DNA of 64,000 nt, taken from positions 1-64,000 of the forward strand of contig JAEULA010000028.1 in assembly GCA_016793165.1 (NCBI GenBank), given 5' to 3'. Below the pieces are notes generated by a model. It was not told where the DNA came from. It saw only the letters and a program-made list of their open reading frames with translations, and made no database searches. Every line of letters begins with the position of its first letter. The first letter of the stretch is position 1. Below are positions 16,801 through 24,084 of the stretch, one piece after another. A program made the position numbers and the translations under genes. The stretch is from Alphaproteobacteria bacterium (GTDB taxonomy: Bacteria > Pseudomonadota > Alphaproteobacteria > CACIAM-22H2).

Positions 16801-17417
16801 GTCCCGCCGTCCCGATCCAGGCCGGTCCCGGCTGGGAGCGGGTCGAGGTCGCCCTCGGCCTGCATCCGCTGGCCGGCGCGGGTCCCGCCTGGCTGCCGGC
16901 CCGGCCCTTCGAGCTGACGCTGTGGCTCGACCGGCCCGGCCGCCGGCTCGACGTCGCCGAAATCGTGCTCAGCGACGGCGGCGCGCGATCGCTCCTGCGC
17001 AACGGCGACTTCCGCGACGGCATGCGCCATTGGGCGATCACGGACGACTACCATTGGGCGTGGCGCATCGAGAGCGAGTACGCCACGGCCCTGTTCGACG
17101 GCGGCGGCGCGCGGCTCGCCGCGCTGCTCCTGCTGTTCTGCGTCGCGCTGGTCGGCGCCGTGCGCCTCACGCTTGCCGGACACGCGCTCGGCCCGGCGCT
17201 CGTCGCCGCGGCTCTGACGACGATGAGCTCGGGCATCTTCGACCAGCCGCTGCAGACGCCGCGCCTCGCCGCCCTCCTTTATCTCGCGCTGTTCGCGGCG
17301 ATGGCCGGCTTCGCCGCCGCGGCGCGGCCGCGTTCCGAGATCGTCGGCGCGCCGCGTCCGGTCGACGACGGCCGCCGCTACCGGCGCCGCCGTCGCTCGT
17401 CGCGCTCCAGCGGCTGA
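13851..17417 (+). CDS. Large polytopic membrane protein: tandem VanZ-like regions fused to an O-antigen-ligase-like domain
   Basis: Protein of 1188 residues. Residues about 15-200 form a VanZ-like membrane block (DWMANLLMFAVLGFLL), and about 300-440 a second, weaker one (HLVLFAPVGAMVWL, FALGVAVEVARGLQPE, DFTNALFA). A charged Ala/Arg-rich linker (about 450-530) leads to a Wzy/WaaL-like block with repeated hydrophobic helices and the TYTRAAYASILLGL motif near residue 795. A soluble beta-rich part (about 900-1090; SLRLRAPDGPVGLQVSLCEK, LRNGDFRDGMRHW) and three last helices finish it. It may join or anchor a cell-surface glycan. The start is the ATG at 13851; an upstream start at 13800 is possible. 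The fusion order is unusual. Confidence 0.75.
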   Translation: MTDPDSRPGHAVPRPLRWGRIAWAYAIAIVYVSTVLGPSGLNFVARDPLEALHAFVTMPYYDHGSDQRQDWMANLLMFAVLGFLLAAARTGARPTRAGRLVGAFLLAVVFLLAVKYAQLFFPPRTVSINYVLAQTLGASLGIAAFALLRRRVEAFLHAIAVGGRRLLLALLAIYTAALLLFMLFPFDFTLSAGDLAERIAALPAVVTGWPGEGRGTLMMVVLSLASIAVAVPFGAWLRLAWPHRGTARLFTTGVTTIAGVMALALFVLSAGPKFTTLGLRAIGLALGLGLGRWLEAGRAARLLPILRASVPVLAIGYLVALAHTKGVATTTFLPFDALVAKLNVPGMTPLWHHYIVSKSQAAQSVLVHLVLFAPVGAMVWLVAGAGRGAAWFAGLTAFALGVAVEVARGLQPELTPDFTNALFAVFAAVATLRLAPMLWAMLLDLERAPAFDDRRAAAAEAAARRGAAETAARRGGDTIAGAARDEPSPRSGAARETMPLHDDRPASHDAVDEAPATVEASAAPAPETAVARPDRRPSVSHWILAALAAAIAVALIVAYPLSRPALAAAAFATALALWLRPAAWPILVPALLCSVDLMPWSGWVYAGESDVLFASALAAMAVRRPPALRDLRLPRIVALAIGAVVATTAIGLAIGLASESAVFAHTANPYLHPRNAWRVSKGLLMALALLPFLRTDWRRDPRTPARLAAGFTLALALTAALAIVERLMFVDPLDVVTEYRVVGPFTAMHLGGSQIAVFLVLALPFAIAHLLRSRGAAAAAIATAVALGFFALAATYTRAAYASILLGLVALAAATAIARRAARGDATVAAAGRRLTSGAVAALFALLIGGALLGLAGAGHMAERLKTSGGDLALRLANWRDGLAMRDPGLMTTLFGMGAGTFPRINAARGAPAVAPTDYWLSIQDARPALSIRSGATLYFGQKIPLRVDRDHRMSLRLRAPDGPVGLQVSLCEKLVLYSTNCSSPAVPIQAGPGWERVEVALGLHPLAGAGPAWLPARPFELTLWLDRPGRRLDVAEIVLSDGGARSLLRNGDFRDGMRHWAITDDYHWAWRIESEYATALFDGGGARLAALLLLFCVALVGAVRLTLAGHALGPALVAAALTTMSSGIFDQPLQTPRLAALLYLALFAAMAGFAAAARPRSEIVGAPRPVDDGRRYRRRRRSSRSSG

Positions 17418-17426
17418 GGGCGCGGA

Positions 17427-17444
17427 CCGGGGCGGCCGCCCGGG
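17427..17444. terminator. GC-rich palindrome between convergent genes
   Basis: CCGGGGCGGCCGCCCGGG contains a perfect 12-base core (GGGCGGCCGCCC) with flanking complementary bases. It sits 10 bases after the stop of the large membrane protein and 22 before the stop of the convergent small gene. It could end both transcripts, but no T-run is present. Confidence 0.35.
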
Positions 17445-17465
17445 AGCGGCGCCGGGATGCGGCGC

Positions 17466-18008
17466 TCAGCGCGGCAGGGTCTGGCGCGGCCCGAGATCGC
17501 GGATCATCACCGGCTCGTGCGTGTCGGAGGTGCGCAGGTAGACGCGCGCGCGCGCCTTGCCGGCTCCGAGATCCGCGCCGGTGTCGAGGCACTCGTAGAA
17601 GCGCCAGATGCTGGTGACCGGGTTCAACCCCTCCGCCGCGCGATCGAAGGTCATGTAGAAGATCGCGAGCACCGGCGCGAGGAGGTGCATGCAAAGCGGC
17701 GCGTTCGACTTCTCGGGCTTGATGCGATGGCGCATGTCGAACACCACGACCTGCCCCGGCGCCACGCCGCACGCGCAGCGCTCGTTGGACGTCACCTCGA
17801 GCACGACCTCGAAATCGTCCAGCCAGGTGTTGCCGAGGTGGCGGCGCACGCCGAGCAGCTGCTTCATCTCCGGCGAGATGCGATCGAAATCCTCGTCGCG
17901 CAGCAGCAGAGCGCGTTTCAGCGCCTCGCGCACCTCGCCCTCGAGCGGCGCGGCGGGGTCGGGATAGGGATAGACGGGGGTCTCGTTCGCCTTGTCGCGC
18001 TCAGACAT
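17466..18008 (-). CDS. Small protein resembling the TIGR04076 family, copy 2
   Basis: Protein of 180 residues, a longer paralogue of the 128-residue product at 13400-13786. About 60 extra N-terminal residues (PYPDPAAPLEGEVREALKRA) precede the shared core: EVTSNERCACGVAPGQ, VVFDMRHRIKPEKS, PLCMHLLAPVLAIFYM, DRAAEGLNPVTS and ECLDTGADLG. Cys residues at the CACG turn, PLC and ECL are candidates for metal or redox chemistry, but in copy 1 only one Cys is retained at the first position. It overlaps the AllA-like gene by 8 bases and must be co-transcribed with it. Its function is unknown. Confidence 0.7.
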   Translation of the reverse strand: MSERDKANETPVYPYPDPAAPLEGEVREALKRALLLRDEDFDRISPEMKQLLGVRRHLGNTWLDDFEVVLEVTSNERCACGVAPGQVVVFDMRHRIKPEKSNAPLCMHLLAPVLAIFYMTFDRAAEGLNPVTSIWRFYECLDTGADLGAGKARARVYLRTSDTHEPVMIRDLGPRQTLPR

Positions 18009-18555
18009 CGATCGTCACCGAGGTTCCGGTCCTGCGTCGGAAGTTCCGCTTGTCGAGATCCGCGCCCGCGGCCTCGTCGTTCACGACGCGCTGCAGGTCC
18101 GTGTAGGTCTCGCGCCGGAGCAGCACGACCATGTCACTGTCGTCCTCCAGCACGAAGGGGAATTCGTGCCAGCAGCCGAGCTTGAGGCAGAAGCCGGTGT
18201 CCCCGCCGAAGCGGAAGGCGCGCAGCGCTTCCGGCGGCGGCATGTCGTCGAAGGACGGCGGCGCCAGCACGAGCACGAAGGGCTTGCCGCCGAGCGGCAG
18301 GAAGGCCTGGGTGTGCCGGAAATGGCGCTCGAGATAGACCACCTCCAACGGCCGCCGCGCGAGGCGCACGAGCGAGATCTCGGTCTGCTCGTCCGATACG
18401 AAGGGCGCCGGCATGCGCATCGTGCCGGGATAGAAGTTGAGCGGGCGCGAGGGGATCGACGGGTGCGCGGCGATCACCCAGCCGTAGTCGGCGAGCGCTT
18501 CGGGCGTGGCGGGCTGGGCCGGCAGCCGGCGCGTGTGCATCGTGTCGTCGGCCAT
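18001..18555 (-). CDS. Ureidoglycolate lyase family protein (AllA-like)
   Basis: Protein of 184 residues with the cupin-like layout of AllA (PF04115): an early strand SLVRLARRPLEVVYLERHFRH, then TQAFLPLGGKPFVLVLAP, then the FRFGGDTGFCLKLGCWHEFPF block that supplies the conserved His and glyoxylate-binding residues in the family. AllA releases urea from ureidoglycolate in purine breakdown. No other allantoin-pathway gene is visible nearby, and the gene overlaps the TIGR04076-like gene, so another ureido- or hydroxy-acid substrate is possible. It starts 16 bases after the VanZ-family gene stop. Confidence 0.8.
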   Translation of the reverse strand: MADDTMHTRRLPAQPATPEALADYGWVIAAHPSIPSRPLNFYPGTMRMPAPFVSDEQTEISLVRLARRPLEVVYLERHFRHTQAFLPLGGKPFVLVLAPPSFDDMPPPEALRAFRFGGDTGFCLKLGCWHEFPFVLEDDSDMVVLLRRETYTDLQRVVNDEAAGADLDKRNFRRRTGTSVTIDV

Positions 18556-18571
18556 CGGGAGTTCTCCTTCG

Positions 18572-19747
18572 TCATCGCCGTGGATCCGCGCGACCGCCCG
18601 GCAGCGCGAGTGTTTCGATGCGGGCCAGGGCGAGCGCCATGACCACGTAGATGACCGGGTCGGTCACGTCGGGATAGCGGCCCGGCACGCCCGTCTGACC
18701 CCACTCGATTCCGATGCTGAGGCCGAGCCCGATCGGAATCGCGCCACGATAGCCGATGCCGGTGCGCGCGAGCAGCCACACGAACACGCCAGCCGCGAAC
18801 AGGTGCCCGAGCAGAATCTGCATGGCCAGTTCGCTCGCGTTCCGGATCAGGCTGCGGAACGGCAGCCAGTTCACCGGCCGCGGCCGCCACGGTCCCGCGG
18901 GCGCCAGACCGATGTCGATGAACTGGATCGCGAGAGCGAGCGCCGCCACCCAGGCCTGCCGCAGCCCGACGGCCCACAGGCTCGCGGCGATCGCGAAGCC
19001 GTAGACCTCCTGCGCGGTGATCGCGCGGCCCGGCATCCAGACCCGGATGGCGGAGATTGCCGCGAGACAGAGCGCCGCACGCGCCAGCACGTGGCGCTGC
19101 GGGCCGAGCGCCGCGATCAGGTGCATGACCACCAGCCACTGGATCGCGAAGGCCAGCAGCGTCGGTCGGTCCGGCCACCAATGCGCGGCGAAGTCGGCGA
19201 AGGCGGCCGGCACGGTCGCGCCGCTGAAGTCGACCAGGAACGGCGACAACCGCCAGCTGAGCCACAGGCCGAGCACGAACAGCGCGCTGCCGACGCCCGT
19301 CTCGCGCGGCAGGTGCCGCCAGAACGGCGCGTGGCGCAGCCCGAGCGCGAAGCCGATGCCGGTCAGCGCGCCGGCCGCGTTCATCATCACGTCGAGGCGG
19401 CTGGAATGCCGCCCCGCATCGAAGGCCTGCGTGACCTCGACGCCCGCCGACAGCAGCGTCGCGAAGGCCACGATGAGCGCGAGCCGCCGGCCGATCGACA
19501 TCGCGGCCGGGGCGGCGAGCTGGCCCAGCGCGCCGATCGGCATGTAGAGAAGGAAGTTGATCAGCACGTCGCTGGTCGTGGCCCGGGCGGGCCATCCCAG
19601 CACCGCGGCGCCGGACGACTTGAACTGGAACGGATAGAGGCTGCCGTAGACGATCAGCGCCGCGGCGACGACCAGCGCGACGCGCGCGGCGCGGCGCACG
19701 GCCGAGGCGGCCGGACCGGCCGCGGAGTCGTCGGAAGTCGCGACCAC
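18572..19747 (-). CDS. VanZ-family membrane protein
   Basis: Membrane protein of about 391 residues with some ten hydrophobic segments. The first block has VanZ features: SLYPFQF after the first helix, then DVLINFLLYMPIGALGQL, SAGVEVTQAFDAGRHSSRLDVMMNAAGALTG. A second, weaker half (GIEWGQTGVPGRYPDVTDPVIYVV) repeats the E.xQ...R..D..D pattern near the C-terminus, so this is a tandem VanZ-like protein. No ATG is available; GTG at 19747 is the best start, as the frame further upstream is open only by base bias. It is related in type to the N-terminal part of the large protein at 13851-17417 and heads an operon with the AllA-like and TIGR04076-like genes. Confidence 0.75.
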   Translation of the reverse strand: MVATSDDSAAGPAASAVRRAARVALVVAAALIVYGSLYPFQFKSSGAAVLGWPARATTSDVLINFLLYMPIGALGQLAAPAAMSIGRRLALIVAFATLLSAGVEVTQAFDAGRHSSRLDVMMNAAGALTGIGFALGLRHAPFWRHLPRETGVGSALFVLGLWLSWRLSPFLVDFSGATVPAAFADFAAHWWPDRPTLLAFAIQWLVVMHLIAALGPQRHVLARAALCLAAISAIRVWMPGRAITAQEVYGFAIAASLWAVGLRQAWVAALALAIQFIDIGLAPAGPWRPRPVNWLPFRSLIRNASELAMQILLGHLFAAGVFVWLLARTGIGYRGAIPIGLGLSIGIEWGQTGVPGRYPDVTDPVIYVVMALALARIETLALPGGRADPRR

Positions 19748-19846
19748 GGGATCTCGAAGGCTGCTGGCGTGAACGGGAACGAGACGGGAGACGGCGCGAA
19801 TGACTAAGCTAGCCTCGAACTTTCGTCCATCGGGGGCTGTTTCGGC

Positions 19847-20974
19847 ATGAATGATCTCGTACTCAAGGGCGGCCGGGTGATCGATCCGGCGCAGTCGATC
19901 GACCGCGTCACGGACATCGCCTTCACCGGCGGCAAGGTCGCCGCGATCGGCGACGGTCTCGCCGCCAAGGAGACCCGCGACGTCCGCGGCAAGGTGGTCT
20001 GCCCCGGCCTGATCGATCTGCATACCCACGTCTACTGGGGCGGCACGTCGCTGGGCGTAGCCGCGGAGCCCCTGGCCCGGAACGGCGCGGTCACGACCTT
20101 CGTCGACGCCGGCAGCGCCGGCGCAGGGAACTTCGCCGGCTTCCGCAAGCACGTGATCGAGGTGTCGCCGGTCCGGATCCTCCCCTACCTGAACCTCTCC
20201 TTCCCCGGGATCTTCGCGTTCTCGAAGACCGTGATGGTCGGCGAGAGCTCGGACCTTCGCCTGCTCGACATGCGCGAATGCGCGCGCATCGCGAGCGAGA
20301 ACCGCGACCTGATCCTCGGGATCAAGGTCCGGGTCGGCAAGGGAACGAGCGACATGACCGGGAACATGCCGCTGGAGATGGCGATCGAGGTGGCCGAGGA
20401 GGTCGGCATGCCGGTGATGGCCCATCTCGACAACGCGCCGCCCTCGCGCCGCGACGTCCTCAAGCTGCTGCGACCCGGCGACATCCTCACCCATTGCTTC
20501 CGGCCCTTCCCCAACGCCCCCGCGACGGCCGACGGCCGGGTGCACGAGGAGGTCCTCGAGGCGCGCGCGCGCGGCATCATCTTCGACATCGGCCACGGCG
20601 GCGGGTCGTTCGGCTTCAAGACGACCCGCGCGATGCTGAAGAACGGCTTCCTTCCCGACGTGATCTCCTCGGACATCCACGTCCTGTCGATCGAGGGTCC
20701 GGCCTTCGACCTGGTGACGACGATGTCGAAGTTCCTGGTGCTCGGCGTCGACCTGCCGACGGTGATCAGGCTCTCCACGCTCAATGCGGCCAAGGCGATC
20801 GGCAAGCCCGATCTCGGGACGCTCAGGACCGGCGCGACCGGCGACGCCGCGGTGCTCGAGATCAAGGACGGCAGCTTCGAGTATCTCGACGTCATCGGCG
20901 AGCGGGTCGTCGGCAACCAGCGGATCACGGCCGCCGGCGTGGTGCTGGCCGGCCGCTGGTGGCATCCGCGATGA
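19847..20974 (+). CDS. Amidohydrolase/deacetylase family metallohydrolase
   Basis: TIM-barrel amidohydrolase of 375 residues. The composite-domain start (VLKGGRVIDPAQSID) leads to the first metal site HTH in DLHTHV; the likely carboxylated Lys is in GIKVRVG; His residues occur in MAHLDNAP and THCFRPF; and the last metal Asp is in ISSDIH. This is the EF_0837-like group annotated as amidohydrolase/deacetylase, related to dihydroorotase, with possible acetyl-amino-acid or aminoacyl substrates. An EamA exporter starts 26 bases after its stop and is probably co-transcribed. The ATG fits the family's short N-terminus. Confidence 0.9.
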   Translation: MNDLVLKGGRVIDPAQSIDRVTDIAFTGGKVAAIGDGLAAKETRDVRGKVVCPGLIDLHTHVYWGGTSLGVAAEPLARNGAVTTFVDAGSAGAGNFAGFRKHVIEVSPVRILPYLNLSFPGIFAFSKTVMVGESSDLRLLDMRECARIASENRDLILGIKVRVGKGTSDMTGNMPLEMAIEVAEEVGMPVMAHLDNAPPSRRDVLKLLRPGDILTHCFRPFPNAPATADGRVHEEVLEARARGIIFDIGHGGGSFGFKTTRAMLKNGFLPDVISSDIHVLSIEGPAFDLVTTMSKFLVLGVDLPTVIRLSTLNAAKAIGKPDLGTLRTGATGDAAVLEIKDGSFEYLDVIGERVVGNQRITAAGVVLAGRWWHPR

Positions 20975-20999
20975 GCCGCCGCCGCCGCGGGCGGCGTTG

Positions 21000-21899
21000 A
21001 TGACGGCGGGAGACGCCGAGACCCGGGGCATGCTCTGGGGTCTCGTCGGTGTCGCGCTGTTCGGGCTCACCCTTCCGTTCACCCGGCTCGCCGTGGCCGG
21101 GCTCGATCCGATCTTCGTCGCGCTGGGCCGCGCGGTGGTCGCCGCGGCCCTCGCCGCGGCGATGCTGCGGTGGCATCGCACGCCGTTTCCCGGACGCGAG
21201 CACTGGCCGCGGCTCGCCGTGGCGGCACTCGGCGTGGTCGTGGGTTTCCCGATCGCGGCGACGATCGCGATGACGACGGTGCCGGCGAGCCACGGGGCGG
21301 TGGTGCTCGGCCTGCTGCCCATCGGCACCGCCCTCGCGGGCACGCTGCGCGGCGGCGAGAGGCCGTCGCCGGCTTTCTGGCTCTGCGCGCTCGCCGGCAG
21401 CGCGGTCGTCACCTGGTTCGCGCTGCGCGAAGGCGGCGGCCGCTTCGTGGCGGCCGATCTCTGGCTCGCGCTCGCGGTCGCCTGCGCCTCGATCGGCTAC
21501 GCCGAGGGCGCCGTGGTCTCGCGCGCGCTGGGCGGCTGGCAGACCATCTCCTGGATCCTCGTGCTGTCGGCGCCCGTTCTGCTGCTGCCGGTCGCCGTGC
21601 TTGCCTGGCGGACCGATCCCGGCGCAGCCGGCCTCTCCGCCTGGATCGGCTTCGCCTATGTCAGCGTGTTCTCGATGTTTGTCGGCTTCTTCGCCTGGTA
21701 CCGGGGCCTCGCCCTGGGCGGCACGGCGCGCGTGGGCCAGATCCAGCTGCTGCAGGGGTTCTTCACGCTCGTCGGCGCGGCCGCCTTCGCGGGCGAGCGG
21801 ATCGGGCTCGAGGTGGTGCTGTTCTGCGTCGCCGTCGTGGCGATCGTCGCGATCGGCCGTCGCATGCCGGTCGCGCGTACCGCCGCCTCACCGCGCTGA
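21000..21899 (+). CDS. EamA-family (DMT) transporter, copy 1
   Basis: Inner-membrane protein of 299 residues with ten predicted helices in two EamA halves. Typical segments are GLVGVALFGLTLPFTRLAV at the start, ASHGAVVLGLLPIGTALAG closing the first half, and FFAWYRGLALGGTARVGQIQ and a LVGAAAFAGERI-type motif near the end. DMT proteins move amino acids, nucleosides or other metabolites, mostly outward. It follows the amidohydrolase and ends 12 bases inside the convergent second EamA gene, so the two coding regions overlap tail to tail. Confidence 0.9.
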   Translation: MTAGDAETRGMLWGLVGVALFGLTLPFTRLAVAGLDPIFVALGRAVVAAALAAAMLRWHRTPFPGREHWPRLAVAALGVVVGFPIAATIAMTTVPASHGAVVLGLLPIGTALAGTLRGGERPSPAFWLCALAGSAVVTWFALREGGGRFVAADLWLALAVACASIGYAEGAVVSRALGGWQTISWILVLSAPVLLLPVAVLAWRTDPGAAGLSAWIGFAYVSVFSMFVGFFAWYRGLALGGTARVGQIQLLQGFFTLVGAAAFAGERIGLEVVLFCVAVVAIVAIGRRMPVARTAASPR

Positions 21900-22769
21900 T
21901 CGTCGCGACGGCACCAGGTTCAGCGCCAGGCCTGCGAGGATCGCGAGGGCCGCCGCCGCGCGCCACGGCGTGAGCCGCTCGCCGAACCACGCGACCGACA
22001 GCACGATCGCGCCGACCGGAACCAGCAGCATGAACGGCGCGACGCGATGCGCCTCGTAGCGGCCGAAGAGCCGGGCCCAGATCGTGTAGGCGCCGAGCCC
22101 CGAGAGCACGCCCGAGTAGAGCCCGGCCAGCACGAGCGTGGTGTTCCACTGCGTCGCGATCGCGATCACCGGGCCGGGCCCCTCCACGATCATCGACAGC
22201 GCCACCAGTCCCGGCGCGGCGACCGCGCTCATCCAGGCCGCGATGCCGACCGGATCGGCGCCGCCCAGGCGGCGCAGGATCAGGTTCCCGGTGGCGGCGG
22301 AGATCGACGCGGCGAGCACCGAGAGCATCGCGAGCAGCGGCATCGGCGTGCCGCGCTCGGCCATCAGCAGCCCGAGCCCGGCCAGCGCGAGGGTGAAGGC
22401 CGCGACCTTGCGCGGCGTCAGCCGCTCGCCGATCAGCGCCCACGCCATCGCCAGCGTGAAGAAGCTCTGCGTGTGCGCGAGCAGGGCCGCCATTCCCGGC
22501 GGCACGCCCAGCGCCATCCCGAGGAAGATGCCGGCATGCTGGCCGACGCCCAGCAGCAGGCCGATGGCCAGCAGCGGCCGCCAGCCCACCGCCGGTCGCG
22601 GCACGACGAGCACGAACGCCGCCGAGATCACGAAGCGCATCGCCGCGAAGGCGATCGGCGCCGTGTGCTGCAGGGCGGCGTCGGTCACGATGAACGCGCC
22701 CGCCCAGACCAGGGTCGCCATCGCCCCGAGGCCGGTGTCGACCGGTCGCATGCGGCCGCCGTCGCTCAT
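21888..22769 (-). CDS. EamA-family (DMT) transporter, copy 2
   Basis: Membrane protein of 293 residues with ten helices. The first half starts ATLVWAGAFIVTDAAL and closes with GMAALLAHTQSFFTLAMAWA and ERLTPRK; the second has GLYSGVLSGLGAYTIWARLF and ends with FGERLTPWRAAAALAIL, the usual E-R-L repeat at the end of each half. It shares the family but little close sequence with the convergent EamA gene it overlaps by 12 bases. It lies 25 bases after the amidase gene in the same direction and may export the amidase product. Confidence 0.9.
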   Translation of the reverse strand: MSDGGRMRPVDTGLGAMATLVWAGAFIVTDAALQHTAPIAFAAMRFVISAAFVLVVPRPAVGWRPLLAIGLLLGVGQHAGIFLGMALGVPPGMAALLAHTQSFFTLAMAWALIGERLTPRKVAAFTLALAGLGLLMAERGTPMPLLAMLSVLAASISAATGNLILRRLGGADPVGIAAWMSAVAAPGLVALSMIVEGPGPVIAIATQWNTTLVLAGLYSGVLSGLGAYTIWARLFGRYEAHRVAPFMLLVPVGAIVLSVAWFGERLTPWRAAAALAILAGLALNLVPSRRSAR

Positions 22770-22794
22770 CGCGCGGCGCCCGCCCGGATCCCGG

Positions 22795-24084
22795 TCATAC
22801 CGGCGCGACCGGGCCGATCTTGAGGCGCTCCGCCACCCAGGAAGCGATCGCCAGGAGCCGCTCGTCCTGCCCGAAGCGCCCGACGAGCTGGACGCCCAGC
22901 GGCATGCCCGCGCGACTCCTCGCCGCCGGCAGGGAGACGCACGGCACGCGCAGCAGCGACCAAAAGCCGTTGAAGACCGGATCGCCGGTCCAGCCGAGGC
23001 CCTTCGGCGCCTCGCCCGCCGCGGCCGGCACGATCAGCACGTCGTGGTCGCCGAAGACCTGGTCGAGATGGACGCGCGCGCGATCGCCGAAGGCGAGCGC
23101 GCCGGCGTAGTCCGGCTCGGCCGCCTGACCCTTCTCGATGAAGTCGCGCAGCGTCGCGCTGAGCCGGGTCGGCTGCTCGCGCGCGTAGCGCGCGAAGGCG
23201 CGCGACGCCTCGACCGAGATGACGACGCGATGGGCGTCGCGGGCCGACTTGTACCAGGCCGGCAGGCGGCGCCGGGCGACCTCCGCACCCGCCGCCGCGA
23301 GGCGGGCGGCGACGTCGTCGCAGGCCGCGAGCATCGCCTTCGAGGCGAGCGCGTCGTAGGGCGTGCGCAGTCGAACGAAGCTCGGCTTGGTCACCGTCCG
23401 CGCGGGCTGGTGGCCGGCGAGCAGCACCGGCCCGAGCAGGCCGAGATCCTCGGCGCTGCGCGCGAACCAGCCGACCGTGTCGAGCGAGCGGCCGAGCTCG
23501 TGGATGCCGTGGGTCTCGGTCCGGCCCCAGCTCGACTTGAAGGCGAAGACGCCGCAGAACGACCCCGGGCGGATCACCGAGCCGCCGGTCTGCGTGCCCA
23601 GGGCCAGCGGCACCAGGCCGGCAGCGACCGCCGCCGCCGAGCCGCTGGACGAGCCGCCGGGCGTGCGCGTCGGATCGTGCGGATTGCGGGTCGCCGCCGG
23701 GTGCATGTGGGCGAACTCCGTCGTCGCGCATTTCCCGACGACGACCGCGCCCGCCTCGCGCAGCCGGTGCACGGCGGTCGCGTCGTGGGCCGGCACATGG
23801 CCGGCCGCGATGCGCGCGCCGTACTCGGTGCCGAGCCGGGCGGTATCGATGATGTCCTTCACGCCGACCGGGACTCCTTCCAGCGGCCGGCGCACGCCGC
23901 GCCGGTCGCTGCGCGCGGCCTCGGCGCGCGCTTCTGGCGACAGGCGCACGAAGGACTTGAGGGAGCGGTCGCGGCGCACGATCGCGGCCAGGCTCGCCTC
24001 GACGAGCCGCTGCGACGTGACGCGGTGCCGCGCGAGGGCCGCGAGCATCTCGCTCGCGGTCAGCGACGCGAGATCAGACGCCAT
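22795..24084 (-). CDS. Amidase signature family enzyme
   Basis: Enzyme of 429 residues with the complete Ser-cisSer-Lys triad region: Lys in GVKDIID (about 74), the Gly/Ser-rich loop TPGGSSSGSAAAVAAG (about 140-155) and the nucleophile Ser of TQTGGSVIRP (about 168). These enzymes hydrolyse C-N amide bonds; substrate specificity varies from acetamide-like compounds to peptide amides and cannot be assigned. The ATG at 24084 lies inside the last codons of the aspartoacylase-like gene (11-base overlap), showing translational coupling. Its natural partners here are that gene and the EamA exporter downstream. Confidence 0.93.
   Translation of the reverse strand: MASDLASLTASEMLAALARHRVTSQRLVEASLAAIVRRDRSLKSFVRLSPEARAEAARSDRRGVRRPLEGVPVGVKDIIDTARLGTEYGARIAAGHVPAHDATAVHRLREAGAVVVGKCATTEFAHMHPAATRNPHDPTRTPGGSSSGSAAAVAAGLVPLALGTQTGGSVIRPGSFCGVFAFKSSWGRTETHGIHELGRSLDTVGWFARSAEDLGLLGPVLLAGHQPARTVTKPSFVRLRTPYDALASKAMLAACDDVAARLAAAGAEVARRRLPAWYKSARDAHRVVISVEASRAFARYAREQPTRLSATLRDFIEKGQAAEPDYAGALAFGDRARVHLDQVFGDHDVLIVPAAAGEAPKGLGWTGDPVFNGFWSLLRVPCVSLPAARSRAGMPLGVQLVGRFGQDERLLAIASWVAERLKIGPVAPV

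Noticed and set aside
19804..21412. A very long minus-strand reading frame continuing upstream of the VanZ gene
   Set aside because: It runs antisense to the amidohydrolase and EamA genes and is open only because of GC bias; the real gene starts near 19747.
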